Below are positions 17,409 to 27,932 of a DNA stretch of 64,000 nucleotides, one piece after another. A program made the translations under genes and the position numbers. The notes below the pieces were generated by a model. It ran no database searches. It had not been told where the DNA came from and saw nothing but the letters and a program-made list of their open reading frames with translations. The first letter of the stretch is position 1. Every line of letters begins with the position of its first letter. Origin of the DNA: Thalassovita mediterranea (lineage in GTDB: Bacteria; Pseudomonadota; Alphaproteobacteria; Rhodobacterales; Rhodobacteraceae); contig NZ_CYSF01000018.1 of the NCBI RefSeq assembly GCF_001458435.1, positions 118,604 to 182,603 of the forward strand. The letters are read 5' to 3'.

Positions 17409-19076
17409 TCAGTTGTCCTGCAGAATCCAACCCGCAGCCTTTTCGGCGATCATGATGGTCGGCGAGTTGGTGTTGCCGCTGGTGATTTCCGGCATGACCG
17501 ACGCATCGACCACACGCAGGCCAGATACACCGCGCATCCGCAGTTGCGGATCCAGAACCGCAGTCGGATCATCATCGCGACCCATTTTGACCGTACCAAC
17601 AGGGTGGAAGATCGTGCTGGCAATGTCGCCGGCCAAACGGGCCAGTTCATCGTCGGTTTGATACTGCAGGCCGGGTTTGTATTCTTCGGGCTCGTATTTC
17701 GCCATCGAAGACTGGGCCATGATTTCACGGACCTGGCGCAGACTGTCGGCGGCAACCTTACGGTCGTCTTCGGTGTCCAGATAGTTGGGCGTGATTTCCG
17801 GCGCATCGCGGAAATCGGCGCTGGCGATACGGACGTGGCCACGGCTGGTCGGGTTCAAGTTACAGACACTCACCGTCATCGCCGGAAACTCGTGCAGATC
17901 CTCACCAAAGGCTTCGAGGCTAAGCGGCTGCACATGGTATTCTAGGTTCGCATGGGTGCGGCTGGCGTCAGAGCGGGTAAAGGCGCCCAGCTGGCTGGGG
18001 GACATGCTCATCGGGCCGGAGCGTTTGAAGAAGTATTCCAGACCAATCTTGGCTTTGCCGACCAGCGAATTCGCCAGTGTGTTCAGTGTGCTGGTGCCTT
18101 TGACCTTGAATACGGCGCGAATTTGCAGGTGATCCTGCAGGTTTTCGCCCACATAGGGTTGGTCCATCACCACGTCGATTCCATGCTTTTGCAGCAGCTC
18201 CGCCGGGCCGATGCCCGACAGTTGCAGGATCTGCGGCGAGTTGATGGCGCCTGCGGACAGAACCACCTCTTTGTTGGCCTGCACTTCGACGGTTTGGCCC
18301 GCGCGGTGGACGCGCACACCGCTACACTGCAGTTCGCCCATCAGTGCTTCGCTGAACAGCAGCTTTTCTGCCTGTGCTTCGGTCCAGATGGTCAGGTTCG
18401 GACGCGATTTTGCCGGACGCAGGAAGGCCTTGGAGGTGTTCCAACGCCAGCCAGAACGCTGGTTCACGTCAAAATAGCCAACGCCAGCGTTGTCACCGCT
18501 GTTGAAGTCGTCGGTTTTTTCCACGCCGGTTTCGACCGCGGCGTCGGCAAAGCTGTCCAACACTTCCCAGTTCAGACGCTGCTTTTCGATACGCCACTCA
18601 CCGCCCGAACCGTGCAGATCAGAGAAACGGCTGTTGTCGCCGGTTTTGGGGTCTGCGCCGCCGTCCAGTTTGTAGTGGTCTTCATGCGCCATGAAGTCCT
18701 TGAGCGAGTTTTCCCAGTTCCACGCTGCTTCGCCCGTCAGTTCAGCCCAGTTGTCATAATCGCGCGCTTGGCCACGCATGTAGATCATGCCGTTGATCGA
18801 GGAACATCCGCCCAATGTCTTGCCGCGCGGGTACAGCAGGCTGCGTCCGTTCAGGCCTTTGTCGGGTTGGGTTTTGTACATCCAGTCAGCGCGCGGGTTG
18901 CCGATGCAATAGAGGTAGCCGACCGGGATGTGGATCCAGGGGTAGGTGTCGGGCTTGCCCGCTTCCAGCAGCAGTACTTTGTTTTTGGGGTCCGCGCTCA
19001 GGCGATTGGCCAATAGACAGCCCGCCGATCCGGCACCCACAACGATATAATCAAATTTTTCTACGCTGCCAGTCAT
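17409..19076 (-). CDS. GMC-family FAD alcohol dehydrogenase (choline dehydrogenase/DddA-like)
   Basis: A 555-residue GMC oxidoreductase, full length. The FAD-binding motif [16 protein letters not shown] is at the N-terminus, signature 1 is [20 protein letters not shown], signature 2 is [15 protein letters not shown], and the C-terminal catalytic region has HPVGTVKMG and [14 protein letters not shown]. BetA oxidises choline; DddA, a close relative, oxidises 3-hydroxypropionate made by DddD. Lying directly upstream of the DddD-like remnant, it is a DddA candidate. ATG 19076 has GGGAGGAT upstream and is preferred over the far start at 19148. A LysR gene is divergent. Confidence 0.9.
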   Translation of the reverse strand: MTGSVEKFDYIVVGAGSAGCLLANRLSADPKNKVLLLEAGKPDTYPWIHIPVGYLYCIGNPRADWMYKTQPDKGLNGRSLLYPRGKTLGGCSSINGMIYMRGQARDYDNWAELTGEAAWNWENSLKDFMAHEDHYKLDGGADPKTGDNSRFSDLHGSGGEWRIEKQRLNWEVLDSFADAAVETGVEKTDDFNSGDNAGVGYFDVNQRSGWRWNTSKAFLRPAKSRPNLTIWTEAQAEKLLFSEALMGELQCSGVRVHRAGQTVEVQANKEVVLSAGAINSPQILQLSGIGPAELLQKHGIDVVMDQPYVGENLQDHLQIRAVFKVKGTSTLNTLANSLVGKAKIGLEYFFKRSGPMSMSPSQLGAFTRSDASRTHANLEYHVQPLSLEAFGEDLHEFPAMTVSVCNLNPTSRGHVRIASADFRDAPEITPNYLDTEDDRKVAADSLRQVREIMAQSSMAKYEPEEYKPGLQYQTDDELARLAGDIASTIFHPVGTVKMGRDDDPTAVLDPQLRMRGVSGLRVVDASVMPEITSGNTNSPTIMIAEKAAGWILQDN

Positions 19077-19171
19077 CGGTATCCTCCCACAGAATGATTT
19101 CGCCTTTGGTAAATGTGAAACTGTCTGGGGGCTAATGACAAATCCCACAGGTCTGTATTATGAAATTTTAT
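19077..19171. promoter_or_regulatory. Divergent promoter region between GMC oxidoreductase and LysR genes
   Basis: These 95 bases must carry both promoters. They are AT-richer than the flanking genes and contain TTTCACATTTACC-like and TGACAAATCCCACAGG segments typical of LysR binding regions, but no clear T-N11-A palindrome was settled on. Confidence 0.4.
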
Positions 19172-20083
19172 ATGGACAGGTTTTCTAATCTCAACAATCT
19201 CTTGGCCTTTGTCACAGTGGCCCGCGAAGGCAGCGTTTCACGCGCCGCCGAAGTGCTGAGTCTGACGCAGCCGGCAATCAGTCACCAGATCAAGCGTTTG
19301 GCTGACGATACGGGCCTCATCCTGTTTGAGCGCAGCCCCAGTGGTTTGCAGATTGCCGCGGACGGCACTGCGGTATTGGCCAAGGCCGAACGGGTGCTGG
19401 ATGCAATGGCTGAATTTCAGCGCAGCGCGCGCCGTCAGGCGGGGCAGGTGGGGGGCCTGTTGCGGTTGGGAACGATTGTGGATCCGGAATTTATCCGTCT
19501 GGGTCGGCTCTTGGCCGGATTGCGGCGGGAACATCCGCTGGTGGAAACGCGCCTGCGTCACGGTGTTAGCGGTGATATCATGACGTGGCTGAAACGCGGG
19601 CAGATTGATGCGGGCTTTTACCTTAGCGCACCGGATGAGTTGCCCCTGCGCACACCGGACGGCGAACATGAATTGCATACCGTGTCATTGGCGCAATTCA
19701 GTTACCGCGTGATTGCGCCAGCCGGGTGGCAGGATCAGGTTGACGGAGCCGATTGGCCCGCGCTGGCCTGCCTGCCGTGGATTGGCACGCCGAATCTATC
19801 GGTGCATCACCGTTTGCTGTCGCGCATTTTTGCGCAACACGGCTGTCAGCCTGATGTCGTTGCGCAGGTGGACCAAGAGGCGTCGATGTTGGAAATGGTA
19901 CGATCTGGCATCGGGTTGAGCTTGTGCCGAGAATCCGTGGCGCTGCATCACCAGCACGCATCAGGTCTGGCGGTGTGTCCCTCTGTCGCGGTTCCGGCGA
20001 GTTTGAGTTTCACAATGTTGGCGCGGGAACAAAAACGTCCGATCCTTATCGAAACGCTGCGCGTGTTGTCCCAGTGCTGGTAG
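19172..20083 (+). CDS. LysR-family transcriptional regulator divergent from the GMC gene
   Basis: A regulator of about 303 residues. HTH at about 8-64 (SRAAEVLSLTQPAISHQIKRL) and an effector domain after about residue 85. It has the usual LysR position, head to head with the operon it likely controls (GMC oxidoreductase plus DddD-like remnant), like DddR in ddd clusters. ATG 19172 is chosen; an ATG 12 bases earlier is also possible. The gene looks intact although its target operon is broken. Confidence 0.86.
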   Translation: MDRFSNLNNLLAFVTVAREGSVSRAAEVLSLTQPAISHQIKRLADDTGLILFERSPSGLQIAADGTAVLAKAERVLDAMAEFQRSARRQAGQVGGLLRLGTIVDPEFIRLGRLLAGLRREHPLVETRLRHGVSGDIMTWLKRGQIDAGFYLSAPDELPLRTPDGEHELHTVSLAQFSYRVIAPAGWQDQVDGADWPALACLPWIGTPNLSVHHRLLSRIFAQHGCQPDVVAQVDQEASMLEMVRSGIGLSLCRESVALHHQHASGLAVCPSVAVPASLSFTMLAREQKRPILIETLRVLSQCW

Positions 20084-20674
20084 AATGCGGCAAGGCACGG
20101 CCGTGTGGCGGATTGGCGTATGGTGAACACAAAATGCCTGTTTTTTTGGCGCGTTGCGTCACGCGCACAACGGCTATGACCGCGGCGCTTTTTCTGTGAA
20201 CAGCGGACCCTGTTATCGAATCTGTGGACAATTGGTGGGTATTTTCCCTTGCCGTTTTGATTTTTCATCACATTTTCGAGGGTAGGGCGCGGCGAACTCT
20301 CGCGTGCAAATCACCAAGGCGAAGGGCGCTTACACGGATGCGGCTCTGATGCAAGTAAACTCTGTATGTTGACAGAAAGCAGGGTTCAGACCCAATATGA
20401 TGTTGTGACGCGCGCGTCGATTCAGGGTGATCGTAGGTAAATTTTTGGGCCTTTTCTGTGACGGCCCCTCGATTTTAGGTGGTGCTTCAGGGGCTTAATC
20501 GCCTCTAAGTGTATGTCCGGTAACAGCAATGTTAGATCGACCACCCTGTTACAGCGTCAGTCGCACATCGCGGGTTTCCCGCATCAAAGATTACGAACCA
20601 AAGAGTTCGGGGTGGTTCATACGGTAAGTTGCCGCTGTGTTGAGGCCCCGAATAGAGACAGAGAAAGAGAACAG
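20084..20674 (+). promoter_or_regulatory. Long nrd leader with alternative hairpins
   Basis: This 591-base gap before nrdH has no supported gene. A promoter candidate is TTGACA (20369-20374) with CAATAT 18 bases later. Downstream lie GTAACAG/CTGTTAC (20520-20526/20546-20552), then two mutually exclusive stems: GAACCA/TGGTTC (20595-20600/20613-20618) and TTCGGGG/CCCCGAA (20606-20612/20646-20652). Overlapping stems are the layout of an attenuator or riboswitch. No cobalamin-riboswitch core and no convincing NrdR box was found. Confidence 0.45.
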
Positions 20675-20899
20675 ATGAGCAGCATCATCGTGTATTCCAA
20701 ACCCGCATGTGTTCAATGCACCGCCACCACTCGTGCGCTGGATGCCAAAGGTATTTCTTACGATGTCATCGACCTGACCCAGGATGATGCAGCAATGTCG
20801 CGCGTCTTCGACCTGGGCTACCGTCAGGCCCCCGTTGTCGTGGCTGGCAGCGATCACTGGTCGGGTTTCCGTCCCGACATGATCGCGCGCCTGTCCTGA
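20675..20899 (+). CDS. nrdH: Glutaredoxin-like NrdH redoxin
   Basis: A 74-residue small redox protein that supplies electrons to class Ib ribonucleotide reductase. The CxxC active site is CVQC at residues 12-15, and the C-terminal WSGFRPD matches the NrdH-specific WSGF(R/Q)PD motif. ATG 20675 follows GAGAAAGAG; a longer in-frame start at 20513 is rejected as it lies in the leader hairpins. The first gene of nrdHIEF, 4 bases before nrdI. Confidence 0.93.
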   Translation: MSSIIVYSKPACVQCTATTRALDAKGISYDVIDLTQDDAAMSRVFDLGYRQAPVVVAGSDHWSGFRPDMIARLS

Positions 20900-20903
20900 T
20901 AAG

Positions 20904-21332
20904 GTGACAGCGCAGTCACTAATGCTGGTGTATTATTCATCGGCGTCGGGTAACACGCAGCGCTTTGTGGAACGACTGGGAGGGGAGGCACTGCGCATCC
21001 CTATTTCCCCTTCGGACCCCTTGCCAGAGGTCACCGGGCCCTATGTACTGGTCTGCCCGACCTATGCCGATGGCGAAGGACGCGGCGCGGTGCCAAAACA
21101 GGTGATCCGCTTCCTCAATGATCCTGACCGTCGTGCCCAGATCCAAGGCGTGATTGGCACAGGCAATAGAAACTTTGGTGCGACCTACGCTCTGTCGGGT
21201 CGCATTATCGCTGAAAAATGTAACGTGCCGCTGCTATACTCGTTCGAGCTGGCAGGTACGGAAACCGATATTTCCCGCGTGCGCGCGGGGCTTACCACCC
21301 TGGGGGGAACACTATGCTCGACAGCGACCTGA
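20904..21332 (+). CDS. nrdI: NrdI flavodoxin-like protein for class Ib ribonucleotide reductase
   Basis: A 142-residue FMN protein that helps assemble the manganese-tyrosyl radical cofactor of NrdF. The flavodoxin-like phosphate loop is [12 protein letters not shown], and the later [10 protein letters not shown] and GTGNRNFG loops fit NrdI. The GTG at 20904 is used; an ATG at 20922 would give a slightly shorter protein. Its end overlaps nrdE by 19 bases. Confidence 0.93.
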   Translation: MTAQSLMLVYYSSASGNTQRFVERLGGEALRIPISPSDPLPEVTGPYVLVCPTYADGEGRGAVPKQVIRFLNDPDRRAQIQGVIGTGNRNFGATYALSGRIIAEKCNVPLLYSFELAGTETDISRVRAGLTTLGGTLCSTAT

Positions 21333-23437
21333 CGACGCTGGATTATCACGCGCTCAACGCGATGCTGAACCTGTATGACAGCGACGGCAACATTCGCTTT
21401 GACGCCGACCGTATGGCAGCGCGCCAGTATTTCTTGCAGCATGTGAACCAGAACACAGTGTTCTTTCACTCGCTCGACGAAAAGCTGCGGTATCTGGTCG
21501 AACAGGGCTATTACGAAGAAGCGGTTCTGGACCAATACTCCAAGAACTTCATGCGCGAGATCTGGGATGCGGCCTATGCGCATAAGTTCCGTTTCCCGAC
21601 CTTTCTTGGCGCCTTCAAATACTATACCTCCTACACGCTGAAGACCCGTGACGGTCAGCGCTATCTGGAACGCTATGAGGACCGCGTGGTGATGACCGCC
21701 CTGTGTCTGGCGCGTGGCGATGAAAAGCTGGCGATGTCCTTCATGGACGAAATTCTGGGTGGCCGTTTCCAACCTGCAACCCCGACCTTCCTGAACGCGG
21801 GCAAGGCGTCGCGTGGTGAGTTGATTTCCTGCTTCCTGCTGCGTCTGGAAGACAACATGGAAAGCATCGGTCGCGGTATCAACTCGGCCCTGCAACTGTC
21901 CAAGCGTGGCGGTGGTGTTGCGCTGTTGTTGACCAACATCCGTGAGCATGGCGCGCCGATCAAAGGGATTGAAAACCAGTCGTCTGGTGTCATTCCGGTG
22001 ATGAAACTGCTCGAAGACAGCTTCTCCTACGCCAACCAGCTGGGCGCACGTCAGGGCGCTGGCGCGGTCTATCTGAACGCCCACCACCCCGACATTATGC
22101 GGTTCCTGGATACCAAACGCGAAAACGCGGATGAGAAAATTCGTATCAAAACCCTGTCGCTTGGCGTGGTGATCCCTGACATCACCTTTGAACTGGCCAA
22201 GCGTAATGCGGATATGTACCTCTTCTCGCCGCATGACGTGGAGAAGGTCTATGGCGTGCCGTTCTCGGAAATCTCGGTCACCGAGAAATACGACGAAATG
22301 GTCGAGGATAAGCGCATTCGCAAATCCAAAGTGAACGCGCGCGAGTTCTTCCAGACCATCGCAGAGATTCAGTTTGAATCGGGCTATCCTTACGTGATGT
22401 TCGAAGACACGGTAAACCGGATGAACCCGATCGAGGGCCGGATCAACATGTCGAACCTGTGTTCCGAGATCCTGCAGGTGAATACCGCCTCCAGCTTCAA
22501 CGATGACCTCAGCTATGACCACATGGGCACCGATATTTCGTGTAACCTTGGTTCGCTGAACATCGCCAAGACGATGGACGGCAAGGATCTGGGCGCCACC
22601 GTTGGCGCGGCGATCCGTGCGCTGACCGCTGTTTCGGAAATGTCTGCGATCGACTCGGTTCCTTCGGTACGTCTGGGCAACGACGAAAGCCACGCCATTG
22701 GTCTGGGGCAGATGAACCTGCACGGCTTCCTCGCGCGTGAACGCATTCACTACGGCAGTGAGGATGGGGTGGAATTCACCTCCGTCTACTTCGCCGCAGT
22801 GGCCTATCACGCGATCCGCACCTCCTGCGAATTGGCGAAAGAGCGCGGTGAGGCCTTCAAAGGCTTTGAAGCGTCTGATTACGCATCCGGCGTGTTCTTT
22901 GATAAATATACCGACCGGGATTGGCTGCCCGAAAGCGATGCCGTCAAGGCACTGTTTGCCGATATCGAGGTGCCGACCCGCGACGACTGGGCCGCGCTGA
23001 AGGCGGATGTGATGAAGCACGGCTTGTATAACCGCAACCTGCAGGCGGTGCCGCCGACCGGGTCGATCAGCTACATCAACAACTCGACCTCGTCGATCCA
23101 CCCGATCGTGTCCAAGATCGAGATCCGCAAAGAAGGCAAAATCGGGCGTGTCTATTACCCCGCCGCCTTCATGGATAACGATAATCTGGAATATTACCGC
23201 GACGCCTATGAAATCGGCCCCGAAGCGCTAATTGATACCTACGCCGCCGCGACCGAACACGTGGATCAGGGCCTGTCGCTGACCCTGTTCTTCCCGGCTG
23301 AGGCAACGACCCGTGACATCAACCGCGCGCAGATCTACGCGTGGAAGAAGGGCATCAAAACCATCTACTACGTGCGCCTGCGCCAAGAGGCACTGGAAGG
23401 CACCGAGGTTCAGGGCTGCGTGTCCTGTAGCCTGTGA
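21314..23437 (+). CDS. nrdE: Class Ib ribonucleotide reductase alpha subunit
   Basis: A 707-residue catalytic subunit that reduces ribonucleoside diphosphates to deoxyribonucleotides. It has the NrdE length and lacks the ATP-cone activity domain of NrdA. Visible active-site parts are [39 protein letters not shown] and the C-terminal redox pair in QGCVSCSL. Translation is coupled to nrdI (ATG inside nrdI, with GGGGGGAAC upstream). Partner NrdF follows after 15 bases. Confidence 0.96.
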   Translation: MLDSDLTTLDYHALNAMLNLYDSDGNIRFDADRMAARQYFLQHVNQNTVFFHSLDEKLRYLVEQGYYEEAVLDQYSKNFMREIWDAAYAHKFRFPTFLGAFKYYTSYTLKTRDGQRYLERYEDRVVMTALCLARGDEKLAMSFMDEILGGRFQPATPTFLNAGKASRGELISCFLLRLEDNMESIGRGINSALQLSKRGGGVALLLTNIREHGAPIKGIENQSSGVIPVMKLLEDSFSYANQLGARQGAGAVYLNAHHPDIMRFLDTKRENADEKIRIKTLSLGVVIPDITFELAKRNADMYLFSPHDVEKVYGVPFSEISVTEKYDEMVEDKRIRKSKVNAREFFQTIAEIQFESGYPYVMFEDTVNRMNPIEGRINMSNLCSEILQVNTASSFNDDLSYDHMGTDISCNLGSLNIAKTMDGKDLGATVGAAIRALTAVSEMSAIDSVPSVRLGNDESHAIGLGQMNLHGFLARERIHYGSEDGVEFTSVYFAAVAYHAIRTSCELAKERGEAFKGFEASDYASGVFFDKYTDRDWLPESDAVKALFADIEVPTRDDWAALKADVMKHGLYNRNLQAVPPTGSISYINNSTSSIHPIVSKIEIRKEGKIGRVYYPAAFMDNDNLEYYRDAYEIGPEALIDTYAAATEHVDQGLSLTLFFPAEATTRDINRAQIYAWKKGIKTIYYVRLRQEALEGTEVQGCVSCSL

Positions 23438-24424
<987 letters not shown>

Positions 24425-24444
24425 TCTGGTCAGATGTAAGTAAG

Positions 24445-24476
24445 AAAGGCCGCCCCAGTTGGGGCGGCCTTTTTGT
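24445..24476 (+). terminator. Rho-independent terminator after nrdF
   Basis: A perfect 12-bp stem, AAAGGCCGCCCC with GGGGCGGCCTTT, with loop AGTT and a following T run, ends the nrdHIEF operon. Confidence 0.93.
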
Positions 24477-24550
24477 TTGGCGGTCTTTCTTGTGCGGTCT
24501 GCGTATTTTCTGGGATCGTCAGCGCGGGGCAGGGCGGTTATGGTGCGGCC

Positions 24551-25033
24551 ATGAAGACGCGCGCGCCAGACCTTACCCTAGCCGACAGTGCAGAACCCGC
24601 TTTGGACAAAGCGGATGTTGTCCGCTTTCGTCCGCATCATTTCCTCTGTGCCATCGGGTTCGAGGGGAAGGGGTATTCCGGTGAGTTCACCGAAAACATG
24701 ACCGCCATCGTGCTGGACCGCCTGCGTGCCGAGGGGGGAGAGGCGACGCAAATGCGCGTTGTTGGTCAGACCGACGACATCTGCGCCCCCTGTCCCAAAC
24801 GACGGGGGCGGCTGTGTACGCACCAACAGGGCATTTCCCGCCTAGACCGCGCCCATGCACTGGCGCTGAAGTTTGAACCGCATGAAGAGCTGACATGGGG
24901 CGACGCGCTGGAGAGGATCCGCGAAAACGTCATGCCGGGGGATTTGTCAAAGCTATGTGGTAGCTGCCGTTGGCTGGACTACGGCATGTGCGAAGCCGCG
25001 CTGCAGCGGCTGCATGATGGGGTATTGGACTAA
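24551..25033 (+). CDS. DUF1284 domain protein, Cys-rich
   Basis: A 160-residue cytoplasmic protein matching the DUF1284 pattern: FRPHHFLCAIGFEGKGYS at the start, then two Cys clusters CAPCPKRRGRLC (about 78-89) and CGSCRWLDYGMC (about 139-150), the spacing of a metal or iron-sulfur site. Function is unknown. ATG 24551 follows GGTGCGGCC. It stands alone after the nrd terminator. Confidence 0.8.
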   Translation: MKTRAPDLTLADSAEPALDKADVVRFRPHHFLCAIGFEGKGYSGEFTENMTAIVLDRLRAEGGEATQMRVVGQTDDICAPCPKRRGRLCTHQQGISRLDRAHALALKFEPHEELTWGDALERIRENVMPGDLSKLCGSCRWLDYGMCEAALQRLHDGVLD

Positions 25034-25105
25034 AGACCCAATGTCAGAAGCAAAGCTTCTGACCGCGCCCGATCTGTAGCCTTATTTTGATGGCTAGTGC
25101 TATAA

Positions 25106-25780
25106 TTAAACCAGCGCTCTGAGTACTGCCTGCAGAATATCGAGGGTAGGCAATACAAGCATTGCGAAGCCTGACACTGCAAAACTTAGACAAGTATATC
25201 TGAGAGCTCGAGAGTTATGCATTTGGCCAGCCCACCATTCGCGAGAAATAGACCGGATGTAGTCCGACGGGTTAGACCGCATATTTGGCCTCCCGATGAG
25301 AAATTCCTTCTTAAACCGGTAGCCTAGCGTGAGTCCGTTTTTGGCGTTCCTTCTTTCTACGTAGTAGTCATCATGTAAGGCGTTGGGGGTGCGCTGGACC
25401 CATGCTTCGGACATAACGACTCGATCTATTTCTTGGATTTCGCTAAGTGAATAACTTTCAATTACTTGTTCGGCGAATTGAATATCCGAACTGGCAGTAT
25501 TCAGTACTTTAGGTGCGCCTATGATTGAGCCTAAATTCGCAATGAGCAAGGCGCAGGAACCGACAAAGGACAACCGTAGTTTCTGACTGCTGGAGAGCAT
25601 GAAGGTGTCTACACCTCCAGCAAGGGCAGAAAACTCCAGAGCGTCAGCGATTTGATCGTTATAAAGCAACAAGTAGCCGATCACTGGGATCATCGCGGCT
25701 ACCCGACTGACGTGGTTATTCGATAGTGCGGAAACGGATTGCCATTGTAGAAAGGTTGGTTCTGAGATGGCCTCACTCAA
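25106..25780 (-). CDS. AT-richer three-helix membrane protein coupled to parE, function unknown
   Basis: A 224-residue protein not recognised by family. Hydrophobic helices lie at about 28-42 (AAMIPVIGYLLLY), 69-90 (FVGSCALLIANLGSIIGAP) and 193-222 near the C-terminus, with a charged cytoplasmic middle (about 95-185). The start is a TTG whose last bases overlap the parE stop (TTGA), with no promoter of its own visible. Base composition and codon use (many ATA, AGA, TTA codons) differ clearly from all neighbours, which suggests recent transfer. The GYLLLYN-type first helix recalls uncharacterised membrane proteins found in variable genome regions; no activity can be claimed. Confidence 0.65.
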   Translation of the reverse strand: MSEAISEPTFLQWQSVSALSNNHVSRVAAMIPVIGYLLLYNDQIADALEFSALAGGVDTFMLSSSQKLRLSFVGSCALLIANLGSIIGAPKVLNTASSDIQFAEQVIESYSLSEIQEIDRVVMSEAWVQRTPNALHDDYYVERRNAKNGLTLGYRFKKEFLIGRPNMRSNPSDYIRSISREWWAGQMHNSRALRYTCLSFAVSGFAMLVLPTLDILQAVLRALV

Positions 25781-27732
25781 ACATCCAACTCCTCCACAAA
25801 CCGCGCGTTCTCTTGGATGTATTGGAAGCGCAGCTCGGGCTTTTTACCCATCAGACGTTCCACCAGATCGCCGGTTTCGCCCGGTTCGTCCTCGTCAATC
25901 GTGACGCGGATCAGGGTGCGTGAAGCGGGGTCCATGGTGGTTTCTTTCAGGTCTTTGGCGTCCATTTCACCCAGACCCTTGAAGCGGCTGACGTCAATCT
26001 TGCCTTTGCCGCCCAGACCTTTCTTCAGCCATTCGTCACGCTCTGCCTCATCAACGCAGTAAACGCGTTTCGCGCCTTGGCTCAGACGGTAAAGCGGCGG
26101 GCAGGCCAGGTAGAGGTGGCCCGCGTCAATCATCGGCCGCATCTGGGTGAAGAAGAACGTCATCAACAGCGCCGCGATGTGGGCGCCGTCGACGTCCGCA
26201 TCGGTCATGATGATGATCTTGTCATAGCGCAGGTCATCAACGTTGAACTTGGTGCCCAGACCCACACCCAGCGCTTGGGTCAGGTCATTAATCTCTTGGT
26301 TCGAGCCGAGTTTCGAGGACGCCGCGCCCAGCACGTTCAGGATCTTACCGCGCAGGGGCAGCAGCGCCTGTGTTTTACGGTTCCGCGCCATCTTGGCCGA
26401 TCCACCGGCCGAGTCGCCTTCGACGATGAACAGTTCAGTGCCTTCGCGGTTGGTGGCCGAACAATCGGTCAGCTTGCCGGGCAGACGCAGGCGTTTGGTG
26501 GCCGATTTCCGCTGTGTCTCTTTTTCCTGCCGACGGCGCAGCCGCTCTTCGGCGCGCAGGACAAGGAAATCAAGGATCGCGCCCGCGGATTTGGTATCTG
26601 CCGCCAGCCAGTTGTCAAAGTGGTCGCGCACCGCGTTTTCCACCAGACGCTGCGCTTCAACCGTGGCAAGGCGGTCTTTGGTCTGGCCGACAAATTCCGG
26701 TTCGCGGATGAAACAGCTGACCAGTGCGCAGCCGCCAGTGATCAGGTCATCGCGAGTGATTTGCGCGGCCTTTTTGTTATGGACCAACTCGCCGTAGGCC
26801 TTGATGCCTTTCAGCACCGCGGCCCAGAACCCGGCAACGTGTGTGCCGCCTTCGGGGGTGGGGACGGTGTTACAGTAGGATTGGATGAAGCCATCGCGCG
26901 ACGGTGTCCAGTTGATTGCCCATTCCACCTTGCCCGGCACGTTGAAGCGTTCCTGAAAATCCACCGTGCCTGCAAACGGCTGATCCGCGTAGGTGGAGGC
27001 AGAGGCCATCGTTTCCTTCAGATAATCGGCCAGACCACCCGGGAAGTGGAACGTCGCCTCCGTCGGGGTTTCGCCATCATCAATGTGGGTTTTCCAGCGG
27101 ATTTCGACGCCGGAGAACAGATAGGCCTTGGAGCGGATGGATTTGAACAGGCGGGCCGGTTTGAACCGGTGCTTGCCAAAGATCTCTTCATCCGCGTGGA
27201 AGGTCACAGTGGTGCCGCGCCGATTGGGGGCTGCGCCGACCTTTTCCACCCCGCCCAGCGGGATGCCACGGGAAAATCGCTGTTCAAACAGTTCCTTGTT
27301 GCGCGCCACCTGCACCACCATCGAATCCGACAGGGCGTTAACCACCGACGCACCAACGCCGTGCAGACCGCCAGAGGTCTGGTAAGCCTTGCCCGAAAAT
27401 TTGCCGCCCGCGTGCAGGGTACACAGGATCACCTCTAGTGCGGATTTGTCGGGGAACTTGGGGTGGGGATCGATTGGAATGCCGCGTCCGTTGTCGCGCA
27501 CGGTCAGCGAATAATCGGCGTTCAGTTCCACCTCGATCCGGTTGGCGTGGCCTGCCACCGCTTCATCCATCGAGTTGTCGAGGATTTCCGCCACCATATG
27601 GTGCAGCGCCCGTTCATCGGTGCCACCGATATACATGCCGGGGCGTTTGCGCACCGGTTCCAGCCCTTCGAGCACCTCAATAGAGGAGGCGTTATAGTCA
27701 TCTTGCTGCGCGGACAGGAGGTCGTTGGCCAT
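25777..27732 (-). CDS. parE: DNA topoisomerase IV subunit B
   Basis: A 651-residue ATPase subunit of topoisomerase IV, which separates daughter chromosomes. GHKL ATPase motifs are EILDNSMDEA, DNGRGIP and GGLHGVGASVVNALS; the TOPRIM domain has FIVEGDSAGGSAKMAR and TDADVDGAHI. The length and C-terminal RFQYIQENARF fit ParE rather than GyrB. The TGA stop is embedded in the start of the AT-rich membrane-protein gene. The start is ATG 27732. Confidence 0.94.
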   Translation of the reverse strand: MANDLLSAQQDDYNASSIEVLEGLEPVRKRPGMYIGGTDERALHHMVAEILDNSMDEAVAGHANRIEVELNADYSLTVRDNGRGIPIDPHPKFPDKSALEVILCTLHAGGKFSGKAYQTSGGLHGVGASVVNALSDSMVVQVARNKELFEQRFSRGIPLGGVEKVGAAPNRRGTTVTFHADEEIFGKHRFKPARLFKSIRSKAYLFSGVEIRWKTHIDDGETPTEATFHFPGGLADYLKETMASASTYADQPFAGTVDFQERFNVPGKVEWAINWTPSRDGFIQSYCNTVPTPEGGTHVAGFWAAVLKGIKAYGELVHNKKAAQITRDDLITGGCALVSCFIREPEFVGQTKDRLATVEAQRLVENAVRDHFDNWLAADTKSAGAILDFLVLRAEERLRRRQEKETQRKSATKRLRLPGKLTDCSATNREGTELFIVEGDSAGGSAKMARNRKTQALLPLRGKILNVLGAASSKLGSNQEINDLTQALGVGLGTKFNVDDLRYDKIIIMTDADVDGAHIAALLMTFFFTQMRPMIDAGHLYLACPPLYRLSQGAKRVYCVDEAERDEWLKKGLGGKGKIDVSRFKGLGEMDAKDLKETTMDPASRTLIRVTIDEDEPGETGDLVERLMGKKPELRFQYIQENARFVEELDV

Positions 27733-27932
27733 AATGTGGGCTGCTCTTATTCTGCTTGGTTTGGGGCATTATGGCAGGGGAACGGGGCAGGGGGAAGGGC
27801 TGTCTGCTGCTGCACTCCGCAGGGCGGAAAAGATGCACGTGTTACAGAATTGTCGTTTTTTTTGACGTGCATCAAGGCGGGGTGGTGCGACCAAGGGTAA
27901 GGTGCCCGCGAACACATAAAAAGGAGACGCCG

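Noticed and set aside
17952..19016. A 354-codon plus-strand frame
   Set aside because: It is antisense to the GMC oxidoreductase gene; no motif supports it.
19924..20199. A 91-codon frame overlapping the LysR 3' end
   Set aside because: Most of it lies inside the LysR gene in another frame and the rest has no start signal or pattern.
20520..20652. Cobalamin riboswitch before nrdHIEF
   Set aside because: I looked for the B12 box and core segments; only isolated short matches such as GCCGCTG occur, without the conserved order.
20513..20674. N-terminal extension of nrdH
   Set aside because: It would add 54 residues with no NrdH similarity and covers the leader hairpins; ATG 20675 fits the known NrdH length.
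21185..23101. A 638-codon open frame on the minus strand
   Set aside because: It is antisense to nrdE; the nrdE protein has all family motifs, and the antisense frame has the His/Arg/Gln-rich composition typical of high-GC shadow frames.
26077..27438. A 453-codon plus-strand frame
   Set aside because: It is antisense to parE and has no protein motif; it exists because of codon bias in parE.
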